A stretch of 64,000 nucleotides of DNA from Chitinophaga lutea (GCF_003813775.1 NZ_RPDH01000002.1:1364001-1428000), one strand, 5' to 3'; positions 32,949 to 42,080 are shown, counted from the first letter of the stretch. Made by a program: numbers and translations. Notes: generated by a model not told the origin, from the letters alone.

Positions 32949-33938
32949 CTACGAGGCCAGGGCTCTTGCTTTCTGCATATTCTCCTTGATTTTCGCGCTC
33001 CTGATAAATACCACTTCCCCGGCAAAGAAATGATCTATGACAGATCTGATATTGTCTATGTTCCCGTTATTCAAAGCAAACTGCAGGATCTTTCCCGCAG
33101 GTTCCTCCCTGATAATGAGGGTCAACGCCTGCTTGCCAAGCTCAGACCGGTATTGATTGATTTCTCCGAATTTGCTGATCATCAGTTCCGTGAGTCTGAC
33201 AAACTCCGGTGCATTGTTCTGTTCAATGGCTTCCAGCATCAGCAATTGAATGGCATTTGAAATGTTGTACGAATAAAGTTCCGCATCCTTTACGCTCGGC
33301 CAGTTGATGACTTGCCAGAGCAAAGGCCGGGCTTCCTCAAACTTTTTCAAATCGCGCCATAAAACATTCGAAATCCGGCACAGATAATAAAATTTAAACC
33401 CGTAGTACAATTCACCGGTGCGCTCATTCAGGGATGTATCCGGCTTTTCATCGTATAGCCGCTGCCAAAGCCGGTACTCCTTTTCCTTGAACTTCCCGTC
33501 ATTCGCACAATCGCTTAGGAAATACGCAAAATCTTCTACCTCCTTCAGCGACAGGCTTTCTATCGGGGTATCATGGAACTTGTCGTACCATTTATTAGCT
33601 TTATACACTTTTTTTATCTCGCCGTTGATGTATTTCTGCAGTTTAAGCGAGGGTTTATGGCCGGGCTCCTTCTCCAGTATCTCGGCAATGATTTTCAGCG
33701 CACTTTCGCCACAACTCAGTATCTCGGCACCTGTCTGCATTTCCATGGCATCTATCCATACATAGTATGCCCAGCATAACAGCGAATTGGAATCGCCCAG
33801 GTTATCCTGTGCAATTATTTTTCCGATCGCGGATGAAGTGGAATAAAAATCGAAGTCTTCTACCGCCCGCCGAATGCCGGAAGGCAGCTTTTTAACGTCG
33901 AAAGGGTATTTGTCAAACGGATGGATACCGGTCTTCAT
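32949..33938 (-). CDS. Hypothetical protein, helical repeats
   Basis: 329 residues from the ATG at 33936-33938 (MKTGIHPFDKYPF); a TTG 18 bp earlier is the longer alternative. It is helix-rich and soluble, with repeated helix pairs (KIIAQDNLGDSNSLLCWAYY; EARPLLWQVINWPSV; PEFVRLTELMISKFG), compatible with a TPR-like solenoid. No signal peptide or catalytic motif is seen. It stands alone between the RiPP precursors and the nucleoside hydrolase and looks somewhat AT-rich compared with the surrounding genes. Function unknown. Confidence 0.75.
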   Translation of the reverse strand: MKTGIHPFDKYPFDVKKLPSGIRRAVEDFDFYSTSSAIGKIIAQDNLGDSNSLLCWAYYVWIDAMEMQTGAEILSCGESALKIIAEILEKEPGHKPSLKLQKYINGEIKKVYKANKWYDKFHDTPIESLSLKEVEDFAYFLSDCANDGKFKEKEYRLWQRLYDEKPDTSLNERTGELYYGFKFYYLCRISNVLWRDLKKFEEARPLLWQVINWPSVKDAELYSYNISNAIQLLMLEAIEQNNAPEFVRLTELMISKFGEINQYRSELGKQALTLIIREEPAGKILQFALNNGNIDNIRSVIDHFFAGEVVFIRSAKIKENMQKARALAS

Positions 33939-33970
33939 TGATGGGGGTTTTCCCAAATATATAAAAATTC

Positions 33971-35041
33971 TTAAAAACCAGGTCCCGTCAGCAGCAGCGT
34001 GTCCAGCACCGATTCCACATAGCGGTCATTGGGTACTCCACCGGGCTGCCTTTTTTTTAACAGGTATGCCTGCTGGCTGTCCTTGTCGGATTTCCATTCG
34101 AAGGTCATGTTCGGGTGAAGATCCAGGTATCCGTTGGCGTGAATATCCCAATAATCGCGCAACCCGCGAACGGCATACAATACCGAAGCGAGGTCCGCCA
34201 CGTGGCGGTTTTTCGCTGTTCCCCCGAAGTACAGTTCATATGCCCTCCTTACCGGGTTGTTGGCGGGCGTCTGTGCAAGGCGCTCCCCGATCGCCAGGCC
34301 GCTCGGCACCGAGCATACCTCGCGCCCGGCGAAGACAAGCTCCGTGGGCCAGTGGTGAACGGCGTAATAGGCCGCAGCCGAGTCGTATGTAAAATTGACA
34401 TTGCCGAGTTGGAGATCGTCTTTCGGAGGGTTGCCTATAAAATTTCCACCCATGCACACCCACTTCTTCACCTTCCGTTTCACAAGCTCCATACCACTCA
34501 CGCGGCCCGTTGTTGCAGGGAGTTGGAGCAGTTCGCTGATGTTGGTGAGGTAACCGACGGTAACGATCACCACCGCGCCATCCGGTTGTTCTTCCAGGAT
34601 GCGGCGGTAGAGGTCGACAGCTTCCTGCGCCGCGGCGACGTTGAAGTCGTGACGAAACTCGGCAGCAATGCCCCGGGTGTATCTGGATTGCCGCAGCACA
34701 CCTTTGCCTTTGCGGATACCGATCGGAATATCGGGATGGTTGTAATAGGTATTGATAGCATCCACCGTCGGCGCCGAGAAGGGGTCGACCGTACTGCACA
34801 TCATCGCCAGAATTTCACATTCGCCTTTGTTCTGCAGCGCGTGCAATACAGCCATGGCACCTGCATCATCGCAGTCCGTATGCATATCCGTATCAAAGAT
34901 GATCTTCACCGGCGACCGCGCCTGCACCAGGATCGTATCATTGTTGACCGGCGCCGGACGGGCGAAATCCGCCCCCGGCAAATAAGCCGCTACCATGCCG
35001 GCGAAAAAAAATGCGATACTGTTCAGTTCGAGACGTATCAT
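33971..35041 (-). CDS. Secreted inosine-uridine-type nucleoside hydrolase
   Basis: 356 residues from the ATG at 35041; an upstream in-frame start would add 18 residues ahead of the signal peptide (MIRLELNSIAFFFAGMVAAY). The calcium-binding N-terminal motif reads FDTDMHTDCDDAGA, the variant of DTDxxxDD in this family, and NVNFTYDSAAAYYAVH carries the late active-site Asp. These enzymes cleave the N-glycosidic bond of ribonucleosides. The signal peptide places it in the periplasm or on the surface, where it could salvage nucleosides. The C-terminal segment matches Bacteroidetes paralogues with an extra alpha/beta tail. Confidence 0.88.
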   Translation of the reverse strand: MIRLELNSIAFFFAGMVAAYLPGADFARPAPVNNDTILVQARSPVKIIFDTDMHTDCDDAGAMAVLHALQNKGECEILAMMCSTVDPFSAPTVDAINTYYNHPDIPIGIRKGKGVLRQSRYTRGIAAEFRHDFNVAAAQEAVDLYRRILEEQPDGAVVIVTVGYLTNISELLQLPATTGRVSGMELVKRKVKKWVCMGGNFIGNPPKDDLQLGNVNFTYDSAAAYYAVHHWPTELVFAGREVCSVPSGLAIGERLAQTPANNPVRRAYELYFGGTAKNRHVADLASVLYAVRGLRDYWDIHANGYLDLHPNMTFEWKSDKDSQQAYLLKKRQPGGVPNDRYVESVLDTLLLTGPGF

Positions 35042-35263
35042 ACGCAGTTGTTGCTTTAAAAAATCAGGCACCAGACGGGGTCCATCCCGTTTCACCGGTT
35101 GCGGGCTAGGGCCTTCCCGATAAAAGTATTAAGCTCGCCTGAGAAAGTCAAATTATACAGCCGGCCGGTGCTGTTTTCCGGTAACAAGCTTCGCCGGGAA
35201 CGGCGGGCATCATATTCGGGAATTTTCTGTAGTTTAGCGAACACTGACTGAAAAACCTTTAAA

Positions 35264-36610
35264 ATGAAACACTACTCTTTGTTGTTAGGCAGCGCACTCG
35301 TGTGCATGGCTCTGGGAGCCGGCTGCAAAAAAAGCAATTCTTCCGAACAGGCGGCGCCGGACAGCCGCAAAAAGCCGCCTACCGTTAACACGGCTTTCGC
35401 AGACAGCACAATCGAGGTCGCCGAAACACCTTCCGGCCCGCAGGAAGCAACGAGGCTTGCGCAAAACAATCCCGCATCCGACTTCACGCCTACCGGCTTC
35501 TACATGCCGCCCGGCGCCACGCTGAAGGTGCAGGTAGACCAACTGGCCGGCACCAGCATGCCCAAGCTGCTCATCGGCACCTACTCCCGATACAAGGCCA
35601 AATGGAACCCTACCGAGGTAGTGCTCAAAGCCGGCGAAAACACCATCACCGATGCTACCGGCGGTTTAATGTACCTGCGCTATGCCACCGGCGCCGCCAC
35701 ACCGGGGAAAGTAAAGGTGAAATTCCTCTCCGGCCAGCAGCCCGTGCCTTTTTACGTACAGGGCAAAACCACGCATGCGGACTGGCTCGCGGCCCTCGAT
35801 TCGCTGACCGCCGCGCCTGACGTACAGCTGGTAAGCGCCCGCACCATCATGGTCGCTTCCCGCGCCAATGCCCTTGCTTATAAGAATGAAAACCAGGACG
35901 AAGTGCTCCGCCTCGCCGACCGCGTCATCAACATCGAAGATTCCATCAGCGGCCTCGATGGCGCCACCGCGGCCGATAAGGTGAACGTGCATAAATACCT
36001 GATGACGGAAACGGACAATTCCGATTATTACATGGTGGCCACCTGGTACCGCACAGCGTATTACCAGAACACCCTTGCCGCCATTCTCACCGTAAACGGC
36101 CTGGGCAAAGACGGTTGGGGCCCCTGGCACGAACTGGGCCATATGCACCAGCAGGGTGCATGGACCTGGGGTGGCCTCGGTGAAGTGACCGTTAACATCT
36201 ACAGCCTCGCCGTGGAAAGGAAATTCGGCATCACCCCCACCCGCCTGAAACGCGACAACGTCTGGCCGAAACTCGATACCTACTTCGCGCTGGCAGATGC
36301 GGAGCGCGACTTCAACAGCGCCAAAGCCGACGTTTGGGTGAGGCTCGCCATGTTCCACCAGCTCTGGATGGCATTTGGAGACAGTTTTTATCACCAGCTG
36401 CACAAACAGACCCGCGCGGAAAAGCCCGCTCTTTCAACCGATGCGGCGAAAATGCGTTACTTCATGCTCAAGGCGTGTAATATTTCAGGGAAGAACCTCG
36501 CTCCCTTCTTCCGCAAATGGGGTTTTAAAGTAGACGAGAGCGTATATACGGAGATTGCCGCGCTGAACCTGCCTGCGCCGGCGACCGATCCTTCCACATT
36601 GCGGGAATAA
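35264..36610 (+). CDS. M60-family (enhancin-like) zinc metallopeptidase lipoprotein
   Basis: 448 residues. The signal ends at lipobox C21 (LGAGCKK). An N-terminal jelly-roll/CBM-like part (about 60-165) precedes the M60 domain with the zinc motif HELGHMHQQ (WHELGHMHQQGAWTW) and a downstream glutamate (GLGEVTVN), matching HExxH-x8-28-E. M60 peptidases cut mucin-type glycoproteins or other surface proteins. It stands alone, with its own terminator. The Bacteroidetes versions are known from host or plant mucin use; the substrate here is unknown. Confidence 0.85.
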   Translation: MKHYSLLLGSALVCMALGAGCKKSNSSEQAAPDSRKKPPTVNTAFADSTIEVAETPSGPQEATRLAQNNPASDFTPTGFYMPPGATLKVQVDQLAGTSMPKLLIGTYSRYKAKWNPTEVVLKAGENTITDATGGLMYLRYATGAATPGKVKVKFLSGQQPVPFYVQGKTTHADWLAALDSLTAAPDVQLVSARTIMVASRANALAYKNENQDEVLRLADRVINIEDSISGLDGATAADKVNVHKYLMTETDNSDYYMVATWYRTAYYQNTLAAILTVNGLGKDGWGPWHELGHMHQQGAWTWGGLGEVTVNIYSLAVERKFGITPTRLKRDNVWPKLDTYFALADAERDFNSAKADVWVRLAMFHQLWMAFGDSFYHQLHKQTRAEKPALSTDAAKMRYFMLKACNISGKNLAPFFRKWGFKVDESVYTEIAALNLPAPATDPSTLRE

Positions 36611-36637
36611 CCGGTTTTAACGATAGCTTTCATATTG

Positions 36638-36671
36638 CAGCCGGCAACTTTCGTTGCCGGCTGTGTTTTTT
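36638..36671 (+). terminator. Rho-independent terminator after the M60 peptidase
   Basis: Perfect 11-bp stem (36638-36648 with 36653-36663), loop TTTC, followed by TGTTTTTT. It lies 28 bp after the peptidase stop and is oriented to end that transcript. Confidence 0.85.
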
Positions 36672-36737
36672 GCGGGAGGATTTACATCAATTGCTGTAGT
36701 GAGCGGCTCATCCTTATCAATCGCCTTCAAGAACCGG

Positions 36738-37406
36738 CTATGCTTTCTGCCGCTTCACCATTTCCGTGATCCAGATGGGCGCGAACGGCGATGTACAGCC
36801 TTTCGAAACCGGGTAATCGCGGTAAATCCCCAGTTTTTCACCGATCTCGATGGCCCGCTTGCGGTGCTCGGGGAAGCTGATCCCGATTTGCGCGAGCGCG
36901 GTATTCATGGTCCATTGTACTTCCGGCGCCGCCTTGGGCATTTCGGCGGCGATGCGGTCTAGCAGCTTCACCAGGTCGAGGCCTTCCGGTTGCCGGGTAA
37001 TCCGGCCGGCCGTCAAGCTCCAGCCCGCACGAGCGGCCCATATGTTTTTATCTTTCATCCACGCTTCGCGGCGGGCATCCTTTTCAGGATGGTCTTTGAG
37101 TATGTAGGCGTTGAACCAGTCCGCCACCTGTACAAAATTGATGGACTTCAACATGGTCTCCAACTCATCGAGCGACAACTGTTTGGGTTTCATGATAAGT
37201 GTGGCCAGCAGGCGGGCGTCGATATTGCCTGTTTTCCATAATTCCAGGCCCAATGCATGATCGGACTTGATTTTATTGCCAAGCGTCCGGATATCCCCCA
37301 GTTTCGCACCGAACTGGTTTTTGTCCGCACCATGCTTGATATTATGGGCCATCATCTTTTCATTTCCCAGCGCTTTGAGCTGTTCGAGGGCTTCTTTGCT
37401 TGTCAT
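36738..37406 (-). CDS. DNA alkylation repair protein (AlkD-like HEAT repeats)
   Basis: 222 residues from the ATG at 37404-37406 (MTSKEALEQLKALG). The HEAT-like helical repeats of the family are clear (LRALGNKIKSDHALGLELW-type segment, WFNAYILKDHPEKDARREAW, KAAPEVQWTMNTALAQIGIS). AlkD glycosylases remove alkylated bases such as 3-methyladenine and 7-methylguanine. The lone gene converges on the M60 peptidase. Some members of this superfamily are not catalytic, so activity is inferred. Confidence 0.85.
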   Translation of the reverse strand: MTSKEALEQLKALGNEKMMAHNIKHGADKNQFGAKLGDIRTLGNKIKSDHALGLELWKTGNIDARLLATLIMKPKQLSLDELETMLKSINFVQVADWFNAYILKDHPEKDARREAWMKDKNIWAARAGWSLTAGRITRQPEGLDLVKLLDRIAAEMPKAAPEVQWTMNTALAQIGISFPEHRKRAIEIGEKLGIYRDYPVSKGCTSPFAPIWITEMVKRQKA

Positions 37407-37584
37407 AACAGGATTTTTTAACGTTGAACAGGCCTGCTGTTCAGACCAGGCAGGCATTGTACATCAAAAAATACATTAATTTCAAAAAAGAATCTTACAT
37501 TTTCTGATGAAAATATTGCCCTGCTGGCCGGGAAGAAGTGTTCCCCGGTAAAAAAAGGAAATGACCCTCTAAAATGCATATCAA

Positions 37585-38079
37585 ATGAGCTACCCAATCT
37601 ATACCGACACCAGTTGCAAGGTTATAACCGCTGCTTTTTCCATCATAACGCTTGCCCTAGCCGTGATGCCTTTCATAGACCCAAGCGCTCCCTGGGGGAT
37701 TTATCTTGCCGTGACATTACTCCTGTTGGTATACCTGATTTCCTACTTATTAAGACCCAATTCATATACAATTGATGAAAACAAGCTGGCAATACAAAGC
37801 GCCATGTCCAGGAAGGAGTATGCCATTGAAAACATCGGCTCCGTTCACCTCTTGCCTAAACATGCATTGCACAATTCTTACAGGGCATTGGGCATTGGAG
37901 GGCTATTCTCCTACAGAGGCACAATCAATATCAAAAACTGGGGAAATGTAATGTCCTATGCGAGAGGCTTTAAGGATAACATCATAATCCTTACTTTAAA
38001 ATCAGGGGAAAGGCTGCTGCTCTCCCCTGAAGACGAATCGTCTTTTTACCAGGCCATCAGCCAAAAAATCGCTGTATAA
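37585..38079 (+). CDS. Membrane protein with bacterial PH-like domain
   Basis: 164 residues. Two membrane spans near the N-terminus (about 12-30 and 40-60, ITLALAVMPF and YLAVTLLLLVYLISYLL) are followed by a soluble part from about 65. That part has the bacterial PH-domain (bPH) strand order: SYTIDENKLAIQS, EYAIENIGSVHLL, IINIKNWG-type turn, then IIILTLKSGERLLLSPED and a C-terminal helix. bPH proteins are often signalling or membrane-adaptor proteins. No obvious partner gene is adjacent. Confidence 0.65.
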   Translation: MSYPIYTDTSCKVITAAFSIITLALAVMPFIDPSAPWGIYLAVTLLLLVYLISYLLRPNSYTIDENKLAIQSAMSRKEYAIENIGSVHLLPKHALHNSYRALGIGGLFSYRGTINIKNWGNVMSYARGFKDNIIILTLKSGERLLLSPEDESSFYQAISQKIAV

Positions 38080-38112
38080 AACAATCGGAACAGGAAATAA
38101 CCTGCCACCGGA

Positions 38113-38481
38113 TTAATTTTTAGAATGCAGCCCCAGTTTATTCCCTTCAGTATCGATAAACATGGCAAAGAAGCCGATCTCGGGGCTGATTTCGGTTTTG
38201 GGCACCACTATCTTCCCGCCTGCGGGTTCTATTTTGCCTAATACATGCTGCAAATCGTCCCCTGCGTTCAGGTAAACGACAGTGCCTTCGGCAGAAGCCT
38301 TATATTCTTCCGATTTTATCAACGTTACGGAAACCGCTTCGTCCTGACCCGGGAACAATCCCATGGGGGTCCCCTGCATATCGATCTCTTCGATACTGAT
38401 ATTCAATATTGCCTGATAGAAGGCGACTGCCCTGGAGAAGTCCTCCGTGGGAATCTCAACAATTGAAATTAAACTTTTCAT
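38113..38481 (-). CDS. Glyoxalase/VOC-fold protein
   Basis: 122 residues. Two beta-alpha-beta-beta-beta units of the vicinal-oxygen-chelate fold are visible (SIVEIPTEDFSRAVAFYQAI, then GTVVYLNAGDDLQHVLGKIE, GGKIVVPKTEIS and GFFAMFIDTEGNKLGLHS). The length matches small single-domain VOC enzymes or bleomycin-resistance-like binding proteins. Metal residues are not certain, so the reaction is unknown. It lies 71 bp after an AraC gene on the same strand and may be regulated by it. Confidence 0.75.
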   Translation of the reverse strand: MKSLISIVEIPTEDFSRAVAFYQAILNISIEEIDMQGTPMGLFPGQDEAVSVTLIKSEEYKASAEGTVVYLNAGDDLQHVLGKIEPAGGKIVVPKTEISPEIGFFAMFIDTEGNKLGLHSKN

Positions 38482-38552
38482 ATGGCCCTGTTATTGGTTT
38501 ACAGCACAAATCTACCGAGCCCGCGCACGTTAAAATTGTAAAAATGCGACAG

Positions 38553-39371
38553 CTAGTCTGCTTTGTAGAAAAGGGCGGAGAGGGCCATCGCCTCGTCCCC
38601 TAAAAAATCCTTGGGGCTGGTTCCGGTAAATTCCCTGAAGTCTTTGGTGAAATGCGCCTGGTCGTAGTATTCGTTTTCGTAAGCAATACTGGTCAAGCTT
38701 CCGGATTGTTGGTTAAGCATCATTTTCAGGGCGGCCTGCAACCGGATGATTTTACCCAGCTGCTTGGGGCTCATCCCGATCTGTTTTAAAAACTTTCTTT
38801 CGAGCTGCCGCCTTTTCGACAAATCTTCTTTGAGTAGAACGTTTATCGGCGTGCTCCCCCTCGTAGCCAGCATTGCGTCGATGGTTGATTTCACGATACC
38901 ATCAATCGTCGATTCTTCTTTTAATCGTTTTAAGAGGAAATCCTCTGCTATTTTTATTCTTTTGATGGTATCCGTGGCGTGGATTATCTTTTGTTCCAGC
39001 TCTTTTGCCGGCTCTTCTCCAAACAACAAGCCTATCGGCGTTTCTTTGTTGGCTAAACTGCTAACCGGAACTGATACAAAGTTGGCGAAGCTGTACGGGT
39101 AAAAGCGGATCGCGAAGGAATTGACATATCCGGCCGGTTCAACAAAAAAAGGTTCAGTAATTTGCCCGATCACCATTGCGCGCGGCTGGATGATAAACTC
39201 ATTTTCACCTGTGATCCGCTTCACATCGTCGCCCAGCAAAAAAAACATCTCAATGCAGCCGTCGGGTAAAATGCGTTGTCTTGAGCTTTCCTCAGCCGGC
39301 ACCTCTAAAGTCCAGAAACATTTTATAACTGACTGTAGCGCTGAACGCGGCTGAAATGTTTGATAGTTCAT
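38553..39371 (-). CDS. AraC-family transcriptional regulator
   Basis: 272 residues. An N-terminal DUF6597-like cupin region (about 1-120: ALQSVIKCFWTLEVPA, then LPDGCIEMFFLLGD and QPRAMVIGQIT) is followed by an AraC DNA-binding domain (about 170-265: RRQLERKFLKQIGMSPKQLG and the second HTH YYDQAHFTKDFREFTGTSPKD). The short spacing to the VOC gene downstream suggests it regulates that gene and itself. The gene starts 88 bp from the NudK stop. Confidence 0.9.
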   Translation of the reverse strand: MNYQTFQPRSALQSVIKCFWTLEVPAEESSRQRILPDGCIEMFFLLGDDVKRITGENEFIIQPRAMVIGQITEPFFVEPAGYVNSFAIRFYPYSFANFVSVPVSSLANKETPIGLLFGEEPAKELEQKIIHATDTIKRIKIAEDFLLKRLKEESTIDGIVKSTIDAMLATRGSTPINVLLKEDLSKRRQLERKFLKQIGMSPKQLGKIIRLQAALKMMLNQQSGSLTSIAYENEYYDQAHFTKDFREFTGTSPKDFLGDEAMALSALFYKAD

Positions 39372-39458
39372 CTACGGAAAATTACAAAAACGATAAAATA
39401 CCTGCACAGGAAACCCGGTTCGTTAACTACCGGCGCCCCCGGATTACGAAAAATCCGT

Positions 39459-40037
39459 TCAGAGCAACTGATGCAGCTTCACATATTGCAGCAGCATAAT
39501 TGTTTTCCCGTCTTTTATCTCCCCGCTATCAATCATGGCCATCGCCTTGTCGATATGTACTTCCAGCACTTCTATCTCTTCCTGTTCATGCTCCAGTCCG
39601 CCGCCGCCGTTGATCTGCATTTCCGGGCTATATTCGGCAACGAAAAAGTGGACCACCTCCGTTACCGAGCCCGGCGACATGTAGGCATCGAATACGCTCC
39701 GGACGTCCCGGATGCGGAACCCGGTTTCCTCTTCAGCTTCCCGGCGGATGCATTCTTCCGGGTTATTTTCGTCCAGCAAACCGGCGCAGGCCTCTATCAG
39801 CATACCGGTGCTGTTGCCGTTGATGTAGGTGGGCAGGCGGAACTGCCGCGTCAGGATCACGTTCCCAGTAGCGGGGTTGTACAGTAATACCGTAGCACCA
39901 TTCCCCCGGTCGTACGCTTCACGGGAACGCGTTTCCCAGGCTCCGCTCTTCCCCTTATAGTCATATGTTACCTTGAAAAGTTTGTACCAGTTATCTGACA
40001 ATACTTCCGTTGAGATGATTTTTATTTCAGGCTGCAT
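39459..40037 (-). CDS. nudK: NudK-type GDP-mannose/ADP-ribose Nudix pyrophosphatase
   Basis: 192 residues. The Nudix box reads RREAEEETGF after GLLDENNPEECI, with the expected REUxEExGU. N-terminal features (ISTEVLSDNWYKLFKVTYDYKG), REAYDRGNGATVLLYN, RLPTYINGN and the MSPGSVTEVVHFFVAEY end all resemble E. coli NudK as remembered, which hydrolyses GDP-mannose and ADP-ribose. It is divergent from a DeoR-type regulator with only 53 bp between starts, so one operator probably controls both. Confidence 0.88.
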   Translation of the reverse strand: MQPEIKIISTEVLSDNWYKLFKVTYDYKGKSGAWETRSREAYDRGNGATVLLYNPATGNVILTRQFRLPTYINGNSTGMLIEACAGLLDENNPEECIRREAEEETGFRIRDVRSVFDAYMSPGSVTEVVHFFVAEYSPEMQINGGGGLEHEQEEIEVLEVHIDKAMAMIDSGEIKDGKTIMLLQYVKLHQLL

Positions 40038-40040
40038 GGT

Positions 40041-40090
40041 TTTGATTAATTTTGATCAAATTTGATTATTTTTATCAAATATAGATCAAA
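40041..40090. promoter_or_regulatory. Phased TTTGAT/ATCAAA operator between nudK and the DeoR-family gene
   Basis: TTTGAT starts at 40041, 40051 and 40061, exactly one helical turn apart, and ATCAAA ends at 40060, 40079 and 40090, including the palindrome TTTGATCAAA at 40051-40060. The cluster fills nearly the whole divergent gap and ends at the first base before the DeoR ATG. No GGAG-like ribosome site fits between operator and ATG, so the mRNA may be nearly leaderless. DeoR-family operators are often repeated direct or inverted hexamers. The binding protein is presumed to be the adjacent DeoR regulator. Confidence 0.7.
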
Positions 40091-40849
40091 ATGGGATACC
40101 AGGAGCGAAAAGGAAAAATCCTTAAAATACTTGACAGGAAGGAAAGCATGGAGGTGCAGGAAATAGCGGACGAGCTGGGCATCTCTGCGGTTACCATCCG
40201 GAGAGACCTGCAGCAGCTGGCGGACGAAGAGCTGTTGATAAGAACCCATGGGGGCGCCATGAAAGCGCCGTCCAAACATCCCTTCACGGCTTTTGCCGAC
40301 AAAGAAAGCGTTGCCGTTTCCAGGAAAAAACAGATCGGCAGACTTGCCGCCGCCCTGGTCAAACCCGGGGATACAATATTTATGGATTGCGGCAGCACGG
40401 TGTTTACCATGTGCGCCCACCTCAAAGACATAACGCCCCTGCGCATCGTCACCAACTCATTGCCCGTTGCAGCGGCGTTCATGGACGTACCCGGCATACA
40501 GGTGAACCTGGCCGGCGGCGAGATGGACGGCCGCCGGAAAGCCATCCATGGCGACAGGGCCATTGCACATATAAAAAGCTATCATGCCGGCAAAGCATTT
40601 ATCGGTACCGACGGCCTGTCTGTAAAAAACGGGCTGACCGCGTTCAGTGAAACCGAAGCCGGTATCAGTACGGCAATGGCCGGCTGCGCCGATGAGGTGT
40701 TCGTGCTCTGTGATTCTTCCAAAATAGGCAGGGATAGTTATCTCAAATTCGCCCCGCTATCGTTAATAACCGCCCTGATCACTGATAAGGAATTGCCCCC
40801 CGCCCGGGCAGCGCAGTTAAAAGGGAAAGGCGTGAAAGTGATCAGTTGA
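40091..40849 (+). CDS. DeoR/GlpR-family transcriptional repressor
   Basis: 252 residues. The N-terminal HTH (about 1-57) contains the standard GYQERKGKILKILDRKES and the recognition helix AVTIRRDLQQLADEEL. The C-terminal DeoRC sugar-phosphate sensor (about 75-250) has DCGSTVFTMC, TNSLPVAAAF, LAGGEMDG, FIGTDGLSVKNGLTAF and a final VLCDSSKIG. Family members repress sugar-use genes and release DNA with a phosphorylated sugar. It is divergent from nudK and probably regulates both genes, with a mannose or ADP-ribose related effector as a guess. Confidence 0.92.
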   Translation: MGYQERKGKILKILDRKESMEVQEIADELGISAVTIRRDLQQLADEELLIRTHGGAMKAPSKHPFTAFADKESVAVSRKKQIGRLAAALVKPGDTIFMDCGSTVFTMCAHLKDITPLRIVTNSLPVAAAFMDVPGIQVNLAGGEMDGRRKAIHGDRAIAHIKSYHAGKAFIGTDGLSVKNGLTAFSETEAGISTAMAGCADEVFVLCDSSKIGRDSYLKFAPLSLITALITDKELPPARAAQLKGKGVKVIS

Positions 40850-41003
40850 GCGGCCTGCGACTTGCCAATCCGGTACACACTGCCTTACCCCATCCAAACA
40901 AAGACCATATCCCCCCAGCCCGACGTTTCCGTACCGCAAAGCTGACGGGCTCCGGTGAAGAATAAATTTTTATATTACTTACTGCAACCGTTCCGCTTAT
41001 TAT

Positions 41004-41597
41004 TTGTCAAATAACATCGTGAACCATCTATACCATAACCGGTCCGACAGGGAATTGGCCGACCTGGTGCTGCAAGGCGACCGGGAAGCATTCAGGGTGA
41101 TCATGGAAAGGACGGAAAAACTCGTCATCCATATCATCAGTGGCATGGTGCCGGTGCGGGAAGACAGGGAAGACCTCGCGCAGGATGTATACCTGAAGGC
41201 TTTCCGGCATCTTTCCGGTTTCCGTTACGAAGCAAAGCTCTCTACCTGGATTGCCCGGATCACTTACAACGCCTGCGTCAACCACCTGCGTAAAAAGCGC
41301 CTGCCCCTGGTCGACCCGGCGATAAGCGAAGCTATCGATGCGCCCGACGACGCCGGCGACCCTTTCGCTTTACTGTCGGAACGGCAACTCGCCGGCATCC
41401 TGCAGCAGGCGGTTGCCCGGCTGTCTCCGTTACTGAGTACCCTGATTACGCTATATCACCAGGCCGGCCTGGGTATTTCGGACATCGCGCATATCACCGG
41501 CCTCCCGGATGGCACGGTCAAAAGTTACCTGTACAGGGCGCGAAAACAGCTACAACAACATCTTCTGACAATTTATCAAAACAAGGAGGCTTTATGA
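41004..41597 (+). CDS. ECF RNA polymerase sigma factor
   Basis: 197 residues if a TTG at 41004 is used; a GTG at 41019 is the alternative, and no ATG occurs in frame before residue 34 (inside sigma-2), so a non-ATG start is required. Sigma-2 (about 18-85) has REDLAQDVYLKAFRHLSGF and sigma-4 (about 128-185) has AVARLSPLLSTLITLYHQAG, then ISDIAHITGLPDGTVKSYLY. The stop overlaps the next ATG by 4 bp, so it is paired with the zinc anti-sigma factor that follows. A canonical regulated target promoter cannot be seen in the window. Confidence 0.88.
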   Translation: MSNNIVNHLYHNRSDRELADLVLQGDREAFRVIMERTEKLVIHIISGMVPVREDREDLAQDVYLKAFRHLSGFRYEAKLSTWIARITYNACVNHLRKKRLPLVDPAISEAIDAPDDAGDPFALLSERQLAGILQQAVARLSPLLSTLITLYHQAGLGISDIAHITGLPDGTVKSYLYRARKQLQQHLLTIYQNKEAL

Positions 41598-42049
41598 ATA
41601 CGCATCCCAGTGATATCGAGATTCAGGACTATGCGCTGCAGCCACCCGGCGCAACTCATGCGCATATTGACCACTGTCCGCATTGTATGCAGCGGGTAAG
41701 GCAATACCGGCTGATGCTTACCGCCCTCAACCGGCAAGCCATTCCCGAACCGGCGTTCCATGTAACCGATGCCGTCATGGCCCGGCTCCCTAAGCGGCCT
41801 TCAGCAACGAAAAACGCGCTGCGGCTGACCATGGCCGGCGCCGCCATCATCGCTGCAGCCAGTATACCCTTCCTTCCGTACATTTCCGGTTTTTATAGCT
41901 GGCTTTCGCTCGTGGAAAGAAATACCATGTCGCTGCTGGCGCTCGGGAGCATTGCACTGGCGGCTTTCCTGCTGGCATTACAGCTGCTGCACTTCCGGAA
42001 AATGATAGGGGCGATAAAAAATAACGAAGCACTGCAACCGGATCATTGA
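41594..42049 (+). CDS. Zinc-binding anti-sigma factor (ZAS type)
   Basis: 151 residues. The N-terminus (about 8-40) has the ZAS zinc motif HxxxCxxC as HIDHCPHC. A membrane pair follows (about 80-100 and 112-135). It overlaps the sigma gene by ATGA, the classic arrangement for co-translated sigma and anti-sigma factors. The periplasmic part is very short (few residues between or after the spans), so the signal may be sensed in the membrane or the protein may be cleaved. Confidence 0.82.
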   Translation: MNTHPSDIEIQDYALQPPGATHAHIDHCPHCMQRVRQYRLMLTALNRQAIPEPAFHVTDAVMARLPKRPSATKNALRLTMAGAAIIAAASIPFLPYISGFYSWLSLVERNTMSLLALGSIALAAFLLALQLLHFRKMIGAIKNNEALQPDH

Positions 42050-42080
42050 TTACCTGTCAGATTATATAACAACAAGATTT

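Noticed and set aside
32686..33033. Plus-strand frame between the RiPP precursors and the next gene
   Set aside because: Overlaps the terminator hairpins and the start of precursor 2 on the other strand; no family features.
40041..40090. Possible island-type FNR site in the nudK/DeoR gap
   Set aside because: TTTGATCAAA has no 4-bp spacer between half-sites; the 10-bp phasing fits DeoR-type binding better.
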